A stretch of 64,000 nt of DNA. Origin: Legionella qingyii. GTDB lineage: Bacteria; Pseudomonadota; Gammaproteobacteria; Legionellales; Legionellaceae. Positions 34,867-44,334 of the stretch are shown here, piece by piece. The notes under the pieces are model-generated. The model had not been told where the DNA came from, did no database searches, and saw only the letters and a program-made list of their open reading frames with translations. The stretch covers positions 1 through 64,000 of the forward strand of contig NZ_QHJG01000018.1 in the NCBI RefSeq assembly GCF_003184185.1, read 5' to 3'. Within the stretch, counting starts at the first letter, position 1. Each line of letters opens with the position of its first letter. The translations under genes were made by a program, and so were the position numbers.

Positions 34867-36243
34867 TTATCCACGCTTTGGTAGTGCTATAAATAATGAG
34901 CCTGAGTGATTTAGTTGATTTGCTTCCACACCAGCTTGATCTCCCTCCCCCTTATAGACGTCCACATGAGCTCCCATAATAGCGCCACCGGTGTCTTGAG
35001 CGACACACCATGAAGTCGATTTTTTGCAATTATAGATAAAACTCATTCCAACAGGGATTACCTTGTGATCTGTTGCACATGAAGCATGTGGCGTAAGAGA
35101 AATATTTTCTGAACCATAAGGGCCACCATCTTCTTTAGCAAAAAATACATAGCTTTGATCGCGATTTCGCAAGTCGGCGGCTTTATCACGGTTAAGAGGG
35201 TTATCCAAATATTGGCGAATTAGCTTTTCTGATGCAGCACTTTGTCTAATTGCTTTAGACACATTGCAGCGCAACTTTGCTTCATCATGACATTTAGGAT
35301 CTTTAGCACAACGTTCTATTGTATCCAGGTTGCCGCCGCAGGTTGGGTCTTGTGCGCATTGGACTATGCGACCTAGCATAGTACGGGGCCTGCCGTTGGC
35401 GCCATCGTAATTGATATGGAATAATTTGCCATCAAGAATTAATGAGCCAGAGCCTTCAAGCATTAAAAATGCTGGGTCATTTGGATCTTTAACGTAGCCA
35501 ATTATATATTTTGGATTTAAAGCTCCATGCTCAATCTCTTCTCTGTCCGGCACTACAGAGTATGTGCCATCGGCGTTTTTCAGACAAAATCCACGTGCCA
35601 TTTTAGTCAGTGGGTCGACTCCGCAAAGAGGTGCTTTCAAATTAAATTTTTTGCATTCTGAAGCTACATTTACAACACCTGGATTACTGTACATAGGATA
35701 TAAAAATCCGTCGCCACGTTTAGTGCGCGCTTCAACAGGGGCTGGTGCATAATAGGCAGTAAATTGAAATTCACCCTTTTTAAATCCGGCATGATTTTCA
35801 GGCCATCCTTCGCTTTTATACCAGTCAAATTCAGTTTTGATGCTTGATAAATATTTTTGAAAATCACCACGGGCAGCTTTAGCAAGAGCGAGCATTTTTT
35901 TGTTGATATTATGGCACCATTCCTGGCGTTTGAATTTATGACCCGCGATAGTCATGGTCTGAAATTCACCGCGGCTTTTATTGCAGTTTTCAATCTGATT
36001 ATTTAATGCTTTAATCACTTCATCCATATTACCCACAGGGTTAGCTAACGGTAGCTCTGATGCCGAAATTTTATGAAATTTAAAGCGCAACACACCGGGT
36101 TCTTTAGCAGCCATTTTCTGTCTTGTGGTAAAGTCCGCGAGTCTTCTAACATCTAAGCAGCGCTGAATCGGATCAGCAGGAAGGGTTGCTTGAGCGATGA
36201 TGCTAAAAGTCATTAGTGCAATTATTAACGCTGATTGAAACAT
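34867..36243 (-). CDS. mltA: MltA-family lytic murein transglycosylase, with Cys-rich insertion
   Basis: A 458-residue protein with a signal peptide (MFQSALIIALMTFSIIAQA, no lipobox). MltA motifs are clear: FTAYYAPAPVEA, DREEIEHGALNP, VKDPNDPAFLMLEGSGSLIL, YDGANGRPRTMLGR, and the 3D domain TGGAIMGAHVDVYKGEGD whose aspartates are catalytic in MltA. Between about residues 310 and 350, a Cys-rich insertion with CAQDPTCGG and CAKDPKCHD-like repeats is unusual for MltA and suggests extra disulfides. It cleaves peptidoglycan glycan strands in the periplasm. SD AAAGGA before ATG. Confidence 0.9.
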   Translation of the reverse strand: MFQSALIIALMTFSIIAQATLPADPIQRCLDVRRLADFTTRQKMAAKEPGVLRFKFHKISASELPLANPVGNMDEVIKALNNQIENCNKSRGEFQTMTIAGHKFKRQEWCHNINKKMLALAKAARGDFQKYLSSIKTEFDWYKSEGWPENHAGFKKGEFQFTAYYAPAPVEARTKRGDGFLYPMYSNPGVVNVASECKKFNLKAPLCGVDPLTKMARGFCLKNADGTYSVVPDREEIEHGALNPKYIIGYVKDPNDPAFLMLEGSGSLILDGKLFHINYDGANGRPRTMLGRIVQCAQDPTCGGNLDTIERCAKDPKCHDEAKLRCNVSKAIRQSAASEKLIRQYLDNPLNRDKAADLRNRDQSYVFFAKEDGGPYGSENISLTPHASCATDHKVIPVGMSFIYNCKKSTSWCVAQDTGGAIMGAHVDVYKGEGDQAGVEANQLNHSGSLFIALPKRG

Positions 36244-36459
36244 TGGTATCCTTTACCAGCCATTATTATGTAACAAGATTATATAGGACTATTGACTCGT
36301 CATCAAAGATGATGAACATAGATGAGATGCAGAAGTGAATCAATCCAAGTGTAGCCTGGTTAGAGCATTGGTAAAAATGCGATTAAATTGTTATAATTGA
36401 GCCAACTTGAGTTAAATTTAAACCAATCCCTCATCATTTTTATCGTCAAAGGTTGATGT

Positions 36460-36890
36460 ATGCGCCATCAAGATATTACCGACATGCTTAAAAATACAAC
36501 GAAACAAAGCGGTTTCTTTTCGAGTGAACTTACTACCTGGACTTGCGTCGAAATTTTTTCAAATCAGGAATGAACGATACTTTGGTTAAGGATTTTTCTG
36601 GACTGAAACTGGGCATTGAAATTTGTTATGATAGCATGCAAAGTGCTTTATCTCATTTTGTTAATGACAACAATATGTCCTTAGATGTACAGCTGATTAT
36701 CGCTGATGGCGCTGAAAAACCTACTTTAGTGACTCGGCCAGGGACACTTTTTATTAAGGTTGAGAAACAGGCAAACCAAACGGTGATTGGTATGATAACT
36801 AATACTTCTAATGCTACTTTTGATATACAACCGGCCATCTTCTTAGGCTGCGTTGAAGAAAACGATCTCATGTGTTTTAAATTTAGGTGA
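36460..36890 (+). pseudogene. Degenerate carbon-nitrogen hydrolase-like remnant
   Basis: A frame starting MRHQDITDMLKN at 36460 stops at TGA near 36570. An overlapping frame (start around 36543) continues with FSGLKLGIEICYDS and VQLIIADGAEK, reminiscent of the nitrilase/carbon-nitrogen hydrolase superfamily (I.IEICYD). The two parts together could be a gene damaged by a frameshift, or a C-terminal fragment. No strong SD. Function unlikely. Confidence 0.4.
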
Positions 36891-37041
36891 AGCTTAGCCT
36901 GCAACCTGGAGTACCAGATTATTGCCATAAAGGTTGAGGCAAGATGCTTGAACGCTTGAGCATTTAGTTGATTAAATAATCTCAGTATAAAGACAATATC
37001 TGAACTATAATTTGATTTAAAGTTAATTAATTTGGTTTTTT

Positions 37042-38118
37042 ATGAAGTTGCCAAAGGCCATTGTTCCTTATTCAAATAAGGATGCTGCTCTTCTTGCGAA
37101 TAAATATGCAAGAGAATTTATAATAGAGGGCGGAACTCAACTTATCAATAATACTTATCCTATTGATAAGAAAAAAAGTCTTAGTGATGCAGTAAAAGAT
37201 GTAAGAGAACAATCTCAAAAAACCGTAAACTCATGGTTAGAGTTTGACTATTATATTTACGAATTTTATCAATCGGTTGAATGCAGTAAGAAATATTCAA
37301 TTGGAAATTGTAATGAGCTCTCGGAATTAGCTTTGGATTATATTGCTCATTATGCTCCTCATGTAAACGCGGAAGTTTTTCAATTAATGGGCGGAAATCA
37401 TGTGGTACTTGTAGTTGGAAGACAAAAAGGGAGTGATCCGCGTAAACCAGAGACTTGGGGTAAAGATGCTTATATTTGCGATCCTTGGTCCGATGATGTA
37501 TATCCTGCCTCCGAATATCTGGCTCGAACTAAAAATTACTATCAGACCTATGACGAGGTTTTAGATACATATACTAATCATGTAGAAGATTTTAATCCTT
37601 CCAAACATACTTTTGGCCTGATTCGAAATTATAATACCGACTACATCAGAAAATATAATACTCAAGAACACATTATGGAGGTTTTTGATCTTTTTCAAAA
37701 AAAACAGCAAATGATTGTTGAGGCAGCAGTAAATTTAGAGAGGGCTCTTATTACAATACGCAATAAACTAGAAGAAAAATATGGCGAAAGTAATGAAAAA
37801 TATCAGATTATCCAAAACAAAATAAACCAGATAAAGAGCGCCACGGAACAACTCACTAGAGATTTTATAACGCCAATTGACGAATCAAGTAATTATTATG
37901 AAACCATATCTCAATTAGATAAGACTCTACGACAATCAATTAAGACTTATATTAAAGCAGCGGAACTCTCAAAAGAAGAAGCAATTACTTTAGCTAAACC
38001 TGTTGCAAAGACCGGACGACATAAATTTTTTCATTCAAAATACGATGTGGTATCAAAAATTAATGATGCGTTAGAGGAGTCTAGTGATATGTTAAAAAAT
38101 GTTACCGGAAAGAAGTAA
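37042..38118 (+). CDS. Candidate effector with Cys-His-Asp triad (GNCxEL type)
   Basis: A 358-residue protein without signal peptide. Cys90 in YSIGNCNELSELALDYI, His120 in GGNHVVLVVGR and Asp147 in DAYICDPWSDDVYP form a transglutaminase/papain-like order and spacing. A second protein at the right end of the window (63613) shares the GNC-x-EL and D/NHV-L patterns. Residues 190-340 are helical with coiled-coil character (IMEVFDLFQKKQQMIVEAAVNLERALITIRNKLEEKYG), and the tail is Lys-rich. Likely activity: acyl transfer or hydrolysis on a host protein; inferred. Confidence 0.75.
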   Translation: MKLPKAIVPYSNKDAALLANKYAREFIIEGGTQLINNTYPIDKKKSLSDAVKDVREQSQKTVNSWLEFDYYIYEFYQSVECSKKYSIGNCNELSELALDYIAHYAPHVNAEVFQLMGGNHVVLVVGRQKGSDPRKPETWGKDAYICDPWSDDVYPASEYLARTKNYYQTYDEVLDTYTNHVEDFNPSKHTFGLIRNYNTDYIRKYNTQEHIMEVFDLFQKKQQMIVEAAVNLERALITIRNKLEEKYGESNEKYQIIQNKINQIKSATEQLTRDFITPIDESSNYYETISQLDKTLRQSIKTYIKAAELSKEEAITLAKPVAKTGRHKFFHSKYDVVSKINDALEESSDMLKNVTGKK

Positions 38119-38394
38119 CTAATATAAAATCCAAGCTGAATATGAGCGAAACAAATCAGCAAAAATACCTTCTGAGAGCTTTGCTTTTTTAAGTTTGAAG
38201 AGTATTTAAGTAAAAGGCAATTAGTTAATATGGAAAATTATGATGCTTGCATGTATATTCCCCCCCAAATCCTAGTTTAGGTTAAGGATTTCCTTTGATT
38301 CAAGGATATAGTTTGGTTGCACTATTTTCCTGGAAGAAATGAGTGCAACATTATAAAATGTAGTGATGTCAGTCGCCGAATTCTGTGAGCAAAA

Positions 38395-38742
38395 ATGATT
38401 TCAATGTTTGCAATCCCCAATTGTGATACTGTAAAAAAAGCACGAACGTTCCTGGAGAAAAATAACATTGATTATGAGTTTATCGATTTCAAAAAAAATC
38501 CCCCGAAAGCAGCACAAATAAAAGCATGGGCTGATTACTTGGGCGAACTTCCCATCAATAAAAAAGGAACGACGTACCGAAAATATAAAGACCATTATGA
38601 AGCATTGAGTATGTCGGAAAAAATAGATTTTATTATCGAAAATGCATCGCTCATTAAGAGACCTGTTTTAGTCGAAAATGGCAAAACAATTGCCTTGGGT
38701 TTTAATGAAGAACAATATAATGAATTATTTACGAATTCCTGA
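38395..38742 (+). CDS. ArsC/Spx-family thioredoxin-fold reductase
   Basis: A 115-residue protein of the ArsC family (YffB-like subgroup): thioredoxin-like fold with FAIPNCDTVKKARTFL at the N-terminus, where a single Cys replaces CxxC, and the family residues KRPVLVENGKTIALGF. Typical arsenate reductases use three cysteines with glutaredoxin; here only Cys10 is obvious, so a glutathione-linked reductase of unknown substrate is more likely. No arsenic operon nearby. The SD is weak. Confidence 0.9.
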   Translation: MISMFAIPNCDTVKKARTFLEKNNIDYEFIDFKKNPPKAAQIKAWADYLGELPINKKGTTYRKYKDHYEALSMSEKIDFIIENASLIKRPVLVENGKTIALGFNEEQYNELFTNS

Positions 38743-38968
38743 GGTATGATTCCAATCTGTCCTTAAAAAGATAATTAATGAAAGTAAGGCGCAAAATAAT
38801 TCCGGATTTTGACGGCTAAAAATCACTGGGAAATCCTGGTTGCGAGCTACACGTACTGCACCTAATTAAAGTCCTAATAGAGAGCCAATAGTGTCCATAA
38901 TCAATTAAGATGCTCGTTGATTTCTAAAAATGTACCTTGTTTTTTGTCAGAGATTTCTCTTTACGAAT

Positions 38969-39697
38969 TTATTCATCTGAAAAATAAGTATTATATAATT
39001 TTATGTATGTATTATCTTTTTCTATTGCTTTTAATACATCATTAATACGATCGATTAATGCTTGATTCTTGGGTGATGCCAGAATTACTATGCCATCTCC
39101 AACTTCATCTACATCGCCTAATGGCCTAAATTGATTACCCCCTTCATGAGTCCAATAATTTACTGATGAGCGATTGAGAAAGGCAGCCGATATGGTTTTA
39201 TTGTGTATATCTGCCAAGACATCTTCAACATCTTCATAGAGTTTAATTTGAAATAGTTTTGGATAATGTTCTAGTAAATATTCATAAAACACCCCCCCAT
39301 TGAGCGGGTTTTGCAAAATACCGACAGTTTTTCCTTGTAATCCGTTAATTGAATCAATTTGACTATTTTTCAAAACGAGAAACTGCCCCTTACTTAACAT
39401 ATAAGGCAAGCTGAAAATGAAATTAGTTTTTAGGTCATAAGATATCGGAATACCTCCCATTGCCAAGTCAACTTTACCCTCTTGTAGTTTTTTGTAGAGC
39501 TCATTTATTCCCATTGGAATAAAGTTACATTGTTCTTTTAAGCGCTGGCATAGCAATTGTGCCAAATCAATATCAAATCCATTTTTTGGAGAGAAAATGT
39601 AAGGTGGTTTAAATATAAGAGTTCCAATATTAATAGTGGCATAACCCATTGAAGAGATAAGAAGACCGAGCGCCATTAAAAAGGTTTTAATTGGCAT
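38969..39697 (-). CDS. Periplasmic amino-acid binding protein
   Basis: A 242-residue protein of the SBP_bac_3 family (substrate-binding component of an amino-acid ABC transporter). Signal peptide MPIKTFLMALGLLISSMGYA is followed by INIGTLIFKPPYIFSPKNGFDIDLAQLLCQRL, the start of the bilobed fold, and typical DLAMGGIPIS, SLPYMLSKGQFLVLK and GKTVGILQNPLNG segments. Ligand pocket would match basic or polar amino acids. No permease or ATPase gene is adjacent; other subunits must lie elsewhere. SD AAAGGAG. Confidence 0.9.
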   Translation of the reverse strand: MPIKTFLMALGLLISSMGYATINIGTLIFKPPYIFSPKNGFDIDLAQLLCQRLKEQCNFIPMGINELYKKLQEGKVDLAMGGIPISYDLKTNFIFSLPYMLSKGQFLVLKNSQIDSINGLQGKTVGILQNPLNGGVFYEYLLEHYPKLFQIKLYEDVEDVLADIHNKTISAAFLNRSSVNYWTHEGGNQFRPLGDVDEVGDGIVILASPKNQALIDRINDVLKAIEKDNTYIKLYNTYFSDE

Positions 39698-39969
39698 TAT
39701 TTTAACTCCTTTTAATAATTCACAGATCCATCCTTATATTTAAATATAATACCTAGAATATATAATAGTTAAAAAATATAAATATTTGTTTCAGGAAGGA
39801 TTTTTCTTTTATCTATTCATCGTGGGTTTGTACACCTTTTTAGCCCGTTCATGGGACCAGCTATCGTGACCCCATTTGAGTTGATTTTAACACCGAGTAC
39901 GTGTTGTTGACTGGGTGAGGGCGCAAGTCGTAACCCGGGTTATGCTGCATTTTACTCACCTTTATTTTC
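39698..39969. other. Intergenic region with palindrome
   Basis: These 272 bases contain no clear gene. TAACCCGGGTTA at 39931-39942 is a perfect 12-bp palindrome within a GC-rich patch unlike its surroundings (gggcgcaag...), perhaps a decayed repeat. Confidence 0.3.
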
Positions 39970-42012
39970 TTAAAGAGCCGCTGTGGCACTATAAGTGTGT
40001 GAATGAGGCGCAATTAGATAAGAAATGGCCTGCTTATCTAAGCTGTGATCTCTATTATAATTATAATCAACGTCCGGTCTTGCCAATGATTGAGTTAGTG
40101 ACATTTTTAACTCGTTGTGTAAATGCTCAAATAGATGCTTATCAAATGTTAATAAATTTGTTACGTGCAGCTCCAGTACCAAAGCAACCCAAGGAGTAGC
40201 ATGTGGAATAATTGCTTTTAAGATTTTTTGCAGTCTTTCCTTTTCGATGGGGCTATCTTTCTTAATCTGAGCGATGATTATTGCAAAATCTGCATGTCGT
40301 TCAAGTGGGGCATGGCAAATAATCGTTGCAAATTGTTCTGGAGATAGAACCCGGGCGGCCATTTCACAAAATGGTTCTTGAGTATTTCTAAAAATTTCCC
40401 AAAATTTATTTTCTTTCAGAGCACTTTCTAATTGCGATTTAGTTATATTCTCTAAAATAATCTTTAGCCTATTTTCTCTACAATCTATATTTGATTTACT
40501 GTTTAATGTTTTCGCATCGAGTAACCAAATGTGGTTTAGCAGATGTGTATATCTTGCTGCAGATGCGGCTTGTTCTACAAGCATTTTAATTCGATAATCG
40601 GGCAAGCTATCTAAATCTGCAATTATTCTTTCTGCATTTAACATAAATGTTGGGGCATTTAAATCGCGTATGAATGCATCAAAAGCCTCATCACTCCAAT
40701 TCTTTCTTTGAACAGCGCTGCTCGCGTAGACTGGCTTGGTAGCCGTCGGCACTGGAGCCCATTTTCTTGCAGGATGGGGTGTTGGTATGCTATGCGATGT
40801 GTTTGATTGCGAGGCTTCATGCTGTTTTTCATGCGTTTGAAAATTAACTTGAATGTAATGGTCGACCAATTTTGTCAGTTCGAGCTTAAAGGATGGTGGA
40901 TGCGCCATATGGCTTATCTGATCGATGAGCGACATTCTGATGCTCCCTGTAGCATAAGGCATAATTGAAACAAGTTTACCTAATAAGTATGGGCCGGGTT
41001 TGAGTTTCTTGATCATTGAGTTTAGCGTTTCATGCCGTGTGCTATTGGCTGCAAACAACTCCAATTGCTTACGCGTGAATGTATTCACTGCACTATCAGC
41101 AAAGGCGTCCTTATTTAATACGTTTAAGAAGTCGGGTGAGTCAAACGATGCTTTTAATTGTTCCTCAGAAAGAGCTTCGAGCATTATTGCAAATTTGCTT
41201 GCTTTATTTTCTCTTTTTGAGACTTCAAATTCAAATCCGTTAAATTGACGCCATAAATAATCCAGTTCAGTTGAACCAAACTTGCCGTTTTTTTTGTTGG
41301 CACTGAGTTTACTTACAAATAATTTAATGTCCTTGTTGCTCATCTGTTCCAAGCGATCCCAGAAATCATTTTTTGCAGAGGCTGGATTTTTGATTAAGGT
41401 AACTAGTGTTTCGATATAGAGTTCTTTTACTTTAGAGGAATCATCTTCTCTTTTAATTGGAGCTTGTGCCTCATCTTGAGCTATAAATTGATTAACTTTA
41501 ACTAGGAATAGCTGAATTTTCGCAGAATCATTGGCCTCATGGGATGAAGTAGCTTGAGGTATCCCTGCTTTTATTTTTAACTCGGTTCGGGAAAAAAAGC
41601 GATCGGAAACAGTGCTTGGTTTGAGCGTTGGACTCGTGTCTTTGGTTTCTTCCGTGGCTTTTGAGATGACAATTGGAGCGTTATCCTCGACATGTAATTC
41701 AGTGGGTTTGCTTTTTACCAACGGTTTCTTTTGTTCGCCAGACTCTAGAACATTGGGTCTGAAACGTACTAATTCTATTCCGAGAAGAATTATATTTATA
41801 GAACCAAAGGAGGCTATTCTTATTCCTTCAAAACCTGATTCCAGTGGGTCTTTTCTATCAATAATTCCCTTTAACAAGCCGAAAATTCCTCCTAAAAGAG
41901 AAATGGGGGAGGTTAATATGAATCCGAAGATACCAAGCAAAATAAGCAAGAGACCGCCGATACGCTTTAAATAATAAGATATTACGGATTCGTTTAAAAA
42001 GTTAAGGAGCAT
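39970..42012 (-). CDS. Large hypothetical membrane-anchored protein, candidate effector
   Basis: A 680-residue protein. The first 120 residues contain at least two hydrophobic segments (YYLKRIGGLLLILLGIFGFIL, and FGSINIILLGIELV near residue 75), then long helical soluble regions with Lys/Glu-rich stretches, a Pro/Thr-rich linker (HSIPTPHPARKWAPVPTATKP) near residue 410, and a helical C-terminal region ending PHSHTYSATAAL. No family is recognised. Layout is common in Legionella proteins that sit on the vacuole membrane. SD weak (GGA). It stands alone. Confidence 0.7.
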   Translation of the reverse strand: MLLNFLNESVISYYLKRIGGLLLILLGIFGFILTSPISLLGGIFGLLKGIIDRKDPLESGFEGIRIASFGSINIILLGIELVRFRPNVLESGEQKKPLVKSKPTELHVEDNAPIVISKATEETKDTSPTLKPSTVSDRFFSRTELKIKAGIPQATSSHEANDSAKIQLFLVKVNQFIAQDEAQAPIKREDDSSKVKELYIETLVTLIKNPASAKNDFWDRLEQMSNKDIKLFVSKLSANKKNGKFGSTELDYLWRQFNGFEFEVSKRENKASKFAIMLEALSEEQLKASFDSPDFLNVLNKDAFADSAVNTFTRKQLELFAANSTRHETLNSMIKKLKPGPYLLGKLVSIMPYATGSIRMSLIDQISHMAHPPSFKLELTKLVDHYIQVNFQTHEKQHEASQSNTSHSIPTPHPARKWAPVPTATKPVYASSAVQRKNWSDEAFDAFIRDLNAPTFMLNAERIIADLDSLPDYRIKMLVEQAASAARYTHLLNHIWLLDAKTLNSKSNIDCRENRLKIILENITKSQLESALKENKFWEIFRNTQEPFCEMAARVLSPEQFATIICHAPLERHADFAIIIAQIKKDSPIEKERLQKILKAIIPHATPWVALVLELHVTNLLTFDKHLFEHLHNELKMSLTQSLARPDVDYNYNRDHSLDKQAISYLIAPHSHTYSATAAL

Positions 42013-42274
42013 ATTTTAATTCCAATATTTGAAAGTTTAGGTGCCAAACTTAAACCGTTTGAGTTCATCTCTCACACGATGCGTTGCTTTTCGTCCTTCA
42101 TAAATGGTTGCTTGGGGTCGATCGAATTTCCATCAAACCAATATGATGAATCTTAGGTGTAATCAGGACATAATTTCTAAGTCATTCAACGATGTGTATC
42201 GTTTGATATGAACATATAAGGTCTTCTCATTTCAATAGCCAGAATCTTTTGTCATTACTGAAAATGTAATTATG

Positions 42275-43774
42275 CTAGCGTCCACTCTTGGTCAAATTTT
42301 TTAATATCCAACGAAAAAAATCCCGAACAACTTGTCTAACAAGAGTATTCTTACTGATTGTTACCAATATAGAAGATTCTGAGCTTGCTGTTTTCTCTTG
42401 CCCAGGTGCAGATGAGGAATCCATAGCTGGGTTTTGTTTCTTTTCTGCCAGCATTTCTGATGCCGAATGCGGATTTTCTGCACGAGCATAGCGTTGATAC
42501 AAATGAGATTTGCTTAGTATGTGCTGTGCTTCATCCTCAGTCAAGACACCCATTCTTGATTCTGGTGGTCGAATCAAACATTGAATTAGTGGGGTTGGCT
42601 GTCCTTCTGCATCAAGGGCACTTAAAAGCGCCTCACCAATACCCAGTGTAGTTAACATGTTCTCTGTATCATAATGAGTTGATGGCGGAAAGTTTTGGGC
42701 AACTAATTTCATTGCTTGCCGATCTTTTGCTGTAAATGCTCGTAGTGCATGTTGAATTTTTAATCCGAGCTGCCCCAAAACAGCCTCCGGGATATCGTTT
42801 GGAGTTTGAGTGCAAAAAATTAAGCCGACACCTTTAGAGCGAATTAATTTAACAATCGTGTCTAATGTATTTAATAAGGCTTTACTGGCATTTTTGAAAA
42901 TAAGGTGCGCCTCATCAATAAATAAAACTAATTTGGGCTTATCAGGATCACCCAACTCGGGTAGTTGACGGTAAATATCAGTAAGTAATTTGAGCATAAA
43001 TGTTGAAAACAGTTGTGGCCGATCTTGCATGTCCATTAAACGAACAATGGAGATAATTCCCTGGCCATTTTCGTCGCATTGTAATAAATCATCAATTTTA
43101 AACGCGGGTTCACCAAAGAAATCTGCGCCACCTTGGGATTCTAATTCAACAATTTTACGCATAATGGAGCCTATAGAGGCTGTAGCGACACTACCATAGC
43201 GAGATTCTATTTCTGAATTACCTTCTTTACTTTGTACATATTGCAATAAGGCTTTAAAATCTTGCAGATCAATAAGTGGCATGCCATTGTCTTTAGCATA
43301 TTCAAAAAGAATAGTGACAACTCCCGCCTGGGTTTCATTGATTCCTAACATCCTTGAAAAAAGTAGTGCACCAAAATCAGAAACAATTGCACGTAAAGGA
43401 ATTCCAGAGACCCTGCTTAGGGTAAATAATTCTACGGGATATCCGCGTGGATTAAACGATAATTGAAGCGATTTGCATCGTTTATCAATACCTGAATTGA
43501 CCTCGCCTGGCATTGCCAAACCGGAAATATCCCCTTTAATATCCATGACCAGACAAGGAACCCCAGCCAAAGACAATTGCTCAGAAAGCACTTGCATGGT
43601 TTTGGTTTTCCCACTACCTGTAGCTCCAGCAATTAATCCATGGCGATTAAATGATTTGAGTACGAGATTAACGGGGGTATCTTTTAATAATTTATCTTGA
43701 ACAAGAATACCTCCCATTTGTAAGGATGCGATACTTTTAGGTGTTTGATAAGGAGTGCTGAGATCGTCATACAT
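42275..43774 (-). CDS. yjgR: HerA/YjgR-like ATPase (DUF853)
   Basis: A 499-residue P-loop ATPase of the YjgR/DUF853 family, HerA-FtsK type. Walker A GATGSGKTKTMQVL at about 48-60 and Walker B PKLVLFIDEAHLIF with a conserved acidic pair; the arginine/sensor region follows (RSKGVGLIFCTQTPNDIPEAVLGQLGLKIQHALRAFTAKDR). The C-terminal 70 residues are low complexity and end in a basic segment (VRDFFRWILKNLTKSGR). HerA-like proteins form hexamers; YjgR function is not settled. An SD (AAGGA) precedes the ATG. No nuclease partner is adjacent. Confidence 0.93.
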   Translation of the reverse strand: MYDDLSTPYQTPKSIASLQMGGILVQDKLLKDTPVNLVLKSFNRHGLIAGATGSGKTKTMQVLSEQLSLAGVPCLVMDIKGDISGLAMPGEVNSGIDKRCKSLQLSFNPRGYPVELFTLSRVSGIPLRAIVSDFGALLFSRMLGINETQAGVVTILFEYAKDNGMPLIDLQDFKALLQYVQSKEGNSEIESRYGSVATASIGSIMRKIVELESQGGADFFGEPAFKIDDLLQCDENGQGIISIVRLMDMQDRPQLFSTFMLKLLTDIYRQLPELGDPDKPKLVLFIDEAHLIFKNASKALLNTLDTIVKLIRSKGVGLIFCTQTPNDIPEAVLGQLGLKIQHALRAFTAKDRQAMKLVAQNFPPSTHYDTENMLTTLGIGEALLSALDAEGQPTPLIQCLIRPPESRMGVLTEDEAQHILSKSHLYQRYARAENPHSASEMLAEKKQNPAMDSSSAPGQEKTASSESSILVTISKNTLVRQVVRDFFRWILKNLTKSGR

Positions 43775-43900
43775 AAAAACATCCTTGTTGCAGTTTCATA
43801 TGAATTAATTATATGCATTAATTTAGATTATTGTTGGATCCAGGAGCAATCTTCATTTAGGGGGCAAATGAACACAATTAAAATGCACGGTAAATGAGTT

Positions 43901-44275
43901 TTAGGATAAGCTTTTAATAACTTCCCCTGTATATCTATATTTTATGTTAGATATTTCATTTTCTATTGTTAAATTAACTTTATAGATCGCATCATTAATT
44001 GCCTCTGTCATCAGCCCACATGTTTTTGTTTTATTATCCAATTCTGAATAGGCGGGATCCAAGGAAAGTTCTATAATTTGGTGAGTACCATTCACCTTTG
44101 CTTTAGCAAGTCCATTACTGGAAGAGCCTTCAACAACCAATGACTCTAATTCCTCCAATTTTGCGGCGATTTCTGCTTCCATCTGGATTCCTTTGGCCCT
44201 AATTACTTTCAAAGTACCGGCTCCAAGGCTTTTCAACATATCCTCATCGACTGTAAACATATTTGCGGATTTCAT
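43901..44275 (-). CDS. YbaB/EbfC-like nucleoid-associated protein
   Basis: A 124-residue protein resembling the YbaB/EbfC DNA-binding family: a helical N-terminus, then VVEGSSSNGLAKAKVNGTHQIIELSLDPAY and a C-terminal helix (NDAIYKVNLTIENEISNIK). Sequence is far from canonical YbaB (which would sit beside dnaX and recR), so this is probably a divergent paralogue. A very strong SD (AGGAGG) precedes ATG. It lies next to two paralogues with a His-Cys motif; any link is unknown. Confidence 0.75.
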   Translation of the reverse strand: MKSANMFTVDEDMLKSLGAGTLKVIRAKGIQMEAEIAAKLEELESLVVEGSSSNGLAKAKVNGTHQIIELSLDPAYSELDNKTKTCGLMTEAINDAIYKVNLTIENEISNIKYRYTGEVIKSLS

Positions 44276-44334
44276 TATTCTACCTCCTATATAGGTATGC
44301 TTAATGTGTTAAATCAAAATTTATGCGAAGTTCT

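Noticed and set aside
39915..40199. 94-residue frame on plus strand
   Set aside because: It lies largely antisense to the 680-residue gene and has no support of its own.
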